Part shown: positions 61,145 to 64,000 of the stretch, piece by piece | Position numbering within the stretch: the stretch's first letter is position 1 | Layout of the letters: every line of letters begins with the position of its first letter | Assembly: GCA_005884685.1 (NCBI GenBank) | Contig: VBAH01000017.1 | Coordinates: forward strand, 1-64,000 | Length of the DNA: 64,000 bases | Direction of reading: 5' to 3' | From: Alphaproteobacteria bacterium | GTDB lineage: Bacteria > Pseudomonadota > Alphaproteobacteria > Rhizobiales > Xanthobacteraceae | Program-made: the position numbers and the translations under genes | Notes under the pieces: model-generated | The model's input: the letters and a program-made list of their open reading frames with translations, nothing else | Databases searched by the model: none | Told to the model about the DNA's origin: nothing

Positions 61145-61900
61145 TCACACCACCGCCGTCATGCCGCCGTCGACGAACAGGATATGTCCGTTGACGAATG
61201 ACGACGCATCGCTGGCAAGGAAGATTGCTGCGCCCTGCAATTCCTCGACCTTGCCCCAGCGGCCGGCGGGCGTGCGCGCGCAGACCCAGGCGGAGAATTT
61301 CTCGTCGTTCATCAGCGCGGTGTTGAGCTCGGTGCCGAAATAGCCGGGCGAAATCCCGTTCGCCGTGATGCCGTGTTTGGCGAACTCGGCGCACATCGCC
61401 TTGGTCAGCATCTTCACCGCGCCCTTGCTCGCCGTGTAAGGCGCGATCGTCGGCCGGCCGAGCTCCGACATCACCGAGCAGATGTTGACGATCTTGCCGC
61501 GCGAGCGCGCGATCATGCGGCGCGCCACCGCCTGGGTGACGAAGAACACCGAGTCGAGATTGGTCGCCATGATCTCGCGCCAGTCGGCCTCGGGGAAATC
61601 GACGATCGGCGCGCGCCTGGTCATGCCGGCGTTGTTCACCAGGATGTCTAGCGGGCCGATGTCCTTTTCGATCTGCGCGACCGCCGTTTCCACGGTCTCT
61701 TTCTTGATCACGTCGAACGGTGCCGCAACGGCGCTCGCGCCGAGCGCCTTCACGGTCGCCGCCACGGCCGCGGCGTCCCGCCCGTTGATGACGACGCGCG
61801 CACCCGCTGCGACATATCCTTCGGCGATCGCGCGGCCGATGCCGCGGCTCGAGCCGGTGACGAGCGCGAGGCGGCCGGCGAGGTCGAACAGTCTGTTCAT
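61145..61900 (-). CDS. SDR oxidoreductase, gluconate 5-dehydrogenase-like
   Basis: The 251-residue short-chain dehydrogenase has GSSRGIGRAIAEGY (16-29), NNAG at 89-92, catalytic Ser142, Tyr155 and Lys159, and PGYFGTELNTAL near 190. Closest known types are gluconate 5-dehydrogenase (IdnO/Gno), which converts 5-ketogluconate and gluconate. The divergent idonate 5-dehydrogenase-like gene makes that product, so the two fit one pathway. The 66-base divergent gap must hold both promoters. Confidence 0.87.
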   Translation of the reverse strand: MNRLFDLAGRLALVTGSSRGIGRAIAEGYVAAGARVVINGRDAAAVAATVKALGASAVAAPFDVIKKETVETAVAQIEKDIGPLDILVNNAGMTRRAPIVDFPEADWREIMATNLDSVFFVTQAVARRMIARSRGKIVNICSVMSELGRPTIAPYTASKGAVKMLTKAMCAEFAKHGITANGISPGYFGTELNTALMNDEKFSAWVCARTPAGRWGKVEELQGAAIFLASDASSFVNGHILFVDGGMTAVV

Positions 61901-61966
61901 CGGATTCCTCTGGAAGGCGCGCGGCCAAGATGCCGTGTAAGCTAGAATGAACCGGAGAAAATAACC

Positions 61967-63001
61967 ATGCGCGCCGCCGTGCTCCATGCACCCAAGGACC
62001 TTCGCATCGAGCCCGTTCCTGCCGCGGCGCTGGGATCGCGCGATGTCGAGGTCCGTATCGAGGCCGGCGGCATCTGCGGCTCTGACCTGCATTATTACTT
62101 CGAGGGCGGCTTCGGCACGGTGCGGCTCAGGGAGCCGATGATTCTCGGCCACGAGATCGCCGGCACGGTCACGCGCGTCGGCGGCGAGGTCGCGCGCGTC
62201 AAGCCCGGCCAGCGCGTCGCCGTTAACCCGAGCCGCCCTTGCGGCATCTGCCGCTACTGCCAGGAGGGCAAGCAGAACCACTGCCTCGACATGCGCTTCT
62301 ACGGCAGCGCGATGCGCTTTCCGCACGTACAGGGCGGCTTCCGCGAGGTGCTGGTGTGCGACGAGGCGCAAGCAGTCGTGGTGCCGCCCGCGATGTCGGC
62401 CGCGCAGGCCGCGTTCGCCGAGCCGTTCGCGGTCGCCCTGCATGCGGTGAACCGCGCGGGCCCGCTGCTCGGCCGGCGCGTGCTGGTCACCGGCGCGGGG
62501 CCGATCGGTGCGCTCACCGTGATCGTCGCGCGGCGCGCGGGCGCGCTGGAGGTCGTCGCAACCGACGTGGCGGATGCCCCGCTCGCCGCTGCCCGCAAGG
62601 TTGGCGCGGATGCGACACTCAATGTCACGGAGAAGGACGCGCTCACGCGCTATGCCGCCGACAAGGGACATTTCGACGTGATGTTCGAGGCCTCAGGCAA
62701 CGCGCAGGCGCTTGCAGGCGGACTTGCGGTGGTCCGGCCGACCGGCGTCGTGGTGCAGATCGGCATCGCGGGCGGCGAGATGAGCCTCCCGATGAACGTC
62801 GCAGTCGCCAAGGAGATCGAGCTGCGCGGCACGTTTCGCTTTCACGAGGAATTCGCGCTGGCGGTCGCGCTGATCGGCGGCGGGCTGGTCGATGTGATGC
62901 CGCTGCTGACCGCGACCGTGCCGTTGGCCTCCGCAAACGAGGCGTTCGCGCTCGCGGCGGATCGCTCGAAGGCGATGAAAGTGCAGCTCGCGTTCGGCTG
63001 A
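61967..63001 (+). CDS. idnD: L-idonate 5-dehydrogenase-like zinc alcohol dehydrogenase
   Basis: The 344-residue MDR enzyme has catalytic zinc ligands Cys37 and His62-Glu63 (GGICGSDLHYY, GHE), structural zinc cysteines 92, 95, 98 and 106, and a Rossmann motif VTGAGPIGALTV near 172. GGICGSDLHYYFEGGFGTVR is typical of L-idonate 5-dehydrogenase. It would oxidise L-idonate to 5-keto-gluconate, which the SDR neighbour can then reduce to gluconate. Other polyol dehydrogenases are possible. Confidence 0.88.
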   Translation: MRAAVLHAPKDLRIEPVPAAALGSRDVEVRIEAGGICGSDLHYYFEGGFGTVRLREPMILGHEIAGTVTRVGGEVARVKPGQRVAVNPSRPCGICRYCQEGKQNHCLDMRFYGSAMRFPHVQGGFREVLVCDEAQAVVVPPAMSAAQAAFAEPFAVALHAVNRAGPLLGRRVLVTGAGPIGALTVIVARRAGALEVVATDVADAPLAAARKVGADATLNVTEKDALTRYAADKGHFDVMFEASGNAQALAGGLAVVRPTGVVVQIGIAGGEMSLPMNVAVAKEIELRGTFRFHEEFALAVALIGGGLVDVMPLLTATVPLASANEAFALAADRSKAMKVQLAFG

Positions 63002-63073
63002 TCGCTCAAATTGTCTCGGTCGCGGCAGGCGCCGCGAACGGGATATTCAAGCTTGCACATTCCATTCTCCGGG

Positions 63074-63180
63074 CCTCATCCTGAGGAGCGGCCAAAGGCC
63101 GCGTCTCGAAGGATGGCGGCAAGCTCCGGGTGTGCGGCCATCCTTCGAGACGGCCGCTGCGCGGCCTCCTCAGGATGAGG
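63074..63180. repeat. CCTCATCCTGAGGAG inverted intergenic repeat
   Basis: Left CCTCATCCTGAGGAGC and right GCCTCCTCAGGATGAGG are inverted copies at the ends. CGTCTCGAAGGATGGC and GCCATCCTTCGAGACG form the inner stem. The whole can fold into one long cruciform or terminator between idnD and the convergent dehydratase gene. It is one of the commonest repeats in Bradyrhizobiaceae genomes. Confidence 0.88.
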
Positions 63181-63185
63181 GCTTG

Positions 63186-64000
63186 CTACATCACCGCGCC
63201 GATCTGCCACGGCACGAACTCGGCGTCGCCGTACCCCAGGTCTTCCGACTTGGTGTGCGTGCCCGAGGCGACTGACAGCACCTTCTTGAAAATCTCCTGG
63301 CCCTTGTCGGCGACGGAGACGCCGTCGAGGATCTCGCCGCAATTGATATCCATGTCGTCGATCATGCTGGCGTAGACCTGTGAGTTGGTCGCGAGCTTGA
63401 CCGAGGGCGTCGGCTTGCAGCCGAATGCCGAGCCGCGCCCGGTCGTGAAGCACATCACGTTGGCGCCGCCCGCGACCTGTCCGGTCGCGCCGACAGGATC
63501 GTAGCCCGGCGTGTCCATGAACACGAAGCCCTTCTCCTTCACGGGCTCGGCGTATTCGTAGACCGCGCGCATCGTCGTGGTGCCGCCCTTGGCGGCCGCG
63601 CCGAGCGACTTCTCCAGAATGGTCGTGAGCCCGCCCGCCTTGTTGCCGGGCGAGGGATTGTTGTTCATCTCGCCCCCGTTGCGCTCGCAGTAGGCTTCCC
63701 ACCACTTGATGCGCTCGACCAGCTTCTCGCCAACCGCGCGGTTGACGGCGCGACGGGTGAGCAGGTGCTCGGCGCCGTAGATCTCCGGCGTCTCGGAGAG
63801 GATCGCGGTGCCGCCGTGCCGGACCAGCTCGTCGACCGCAGCGCCGAGCGCCGGGTTCGCGGTGATGCCGGAGTAGCCGTCCGAGCCGCCGCATTGCAGC
63901 GCCAGCGTGATCTCGGAAGCCGGCCGGGTCTCGCGCTTCGCGCGCGCCGCGATCGGGATCATCGCCTTGATGCGCTCGACGCCCTCCGCAACGGTCTTCT
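63186..64000 (-). CDS. Altronate/galactarate dehydratase family protein (UxaA-like), C-terminal part
   Basis: The frame is open to the right edge, giving the last 271 residues. Marks of the UxaA/GarD family are ALQCGGSDGYSGITANPALG, SETPEIYGAE, GNKAGGLTTILEKSLGA and CFTTGRGSAFGCKPTPSVKLA with the iron-site cysteine. These enzymes dehydrate altronate, galactarate or similar sugar acids to 2-keto-3-deoxy acids. A sugar-acid route agrees with the two neighbouring dehydrogenase genes. The substrate depends on the N-terminal part, which is outside the window. Confidence 0.88.
   Translation of the reverse strand, partial: KTVAEGVERIKAMIPIAARAKRETRPASEITLALQCGGSDGYSGITANPALGAAVDELVRHGGTAILSETPEIYGAEHLLTRRAVNRAVGEKLVERIKWWEAYCERNGGEMNNNPSPGNKAGGLTTILEKSLGAAAKGGTTTMRAVYEYAEPVKEKGFVFMDTPGYDPVGATGQVAGGANVMCFTTGRGSAFGCKPTPSVKLATNSQVYASMIDDMDINCGEILDGVSVADKGQEIFKKVLSVASGTHTKSEDLGYGDAEFVPWQIGAVM

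Overview
The window looks like chromosomal DNA of a high-GC alphaproteobacterium of the order Hyphomicrobiales (Rhizobiales), most likely near Bradyrhizobium, Rhodopseudomonas, Pseudolabrys or Rhodoplanes. The reasons are the strong GC bias at third codon positions, a thioredoxin-reductase-like ferredoxin-NADP reductase, a gene-transfer-agent-type terminase, a Bug-family binding protein, TRAP transport, and the mosaic intergenic repeats typical of that group. The family placement is inference. I saw no rRNA, tRNA, CRISPR array, transposase or integrase.

Layout. 1-4.8 kb: the 5' part of a very large membrane-anchored coiled protein, a histidine phosphotransfer protein, a [2Fe-2S] ferredoxin, a thioesterase and ferredoxin-NADP reductase. 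4.8-11.5 kb: mostly single genes (SGNH hydrolase, CoxE-like VWA protein, DUF4344 peptidase, twin small secreted proteins, DUF1304 membrane protein, fumarylacetoacetate-hydrolase-fold enzyme). 11.6-13.8 kb: a GTA-type terminase pair with no other capsid genes. 14-19.3 kb: small unknown genes, a TRAP binding protein with a decayed copy of its 3' end, and a thiM-thiE-thiD salvage operon behind a TPP riboswitch. 19.4-25.5 kb: a ThDP enzyme, a DUF6925-like protein, an NDP-forming acyl-CoA synthetase, a stand-alone Lrp ligand domain and a metallo-beta-lactamase-fold protein. 25.5-28 kb: a drug/metabolite exporter and two c-type cytochromes. 28-34.7 kb: an RND efflux operon with a Bug binding protein and a NicC-like flavin monooxygenase between adaptor and pump.

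34.8-60.3 kb is mainly a cell-envelope island. It holds a signal-less HtrA-type protease, MurJ, a WbpB/WbpE-like amino-sugar pair, glycosyltransferases, a WecA/WbpL-type initiator with its epimerase, a WbpM/CapD dehydratase interrupted by an in-frame TAG, an O-antigen ligase, an eight-gene minus-strand LPS operon starting with hldD-hldE, heptosyltransferases I and II, galE, UDP-glucuronate decarboxylase, a GT25 enzyme and an MsbA-like ABC exporter. Together these genes predict a heptose-containing core and an O-antigen started on a dideoxy-amino sugar. 60.3-64 kb carries a fumarylpyruvate-hydrolase-like enzyme and sugar-acid catabolism (idonate/gluconate dehydrogenases and the 3' part of an altronate/galactarate dehydratase).

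The points most worth a second look are: the amber codon in the wbpM-like gene; the catabolic pair inside the efflux operon; two loci where a foreign-looking gene is bracketed by an intact gene and a decayed copy of that gene's 3' end (dctP and galE); a palindromic repeat translated in frame inside the terminase small-subunit-like gene; and degenerate 7-bp repeat arrays that touch gene 3' ends. I did not find a clearly new defence or mobile system.
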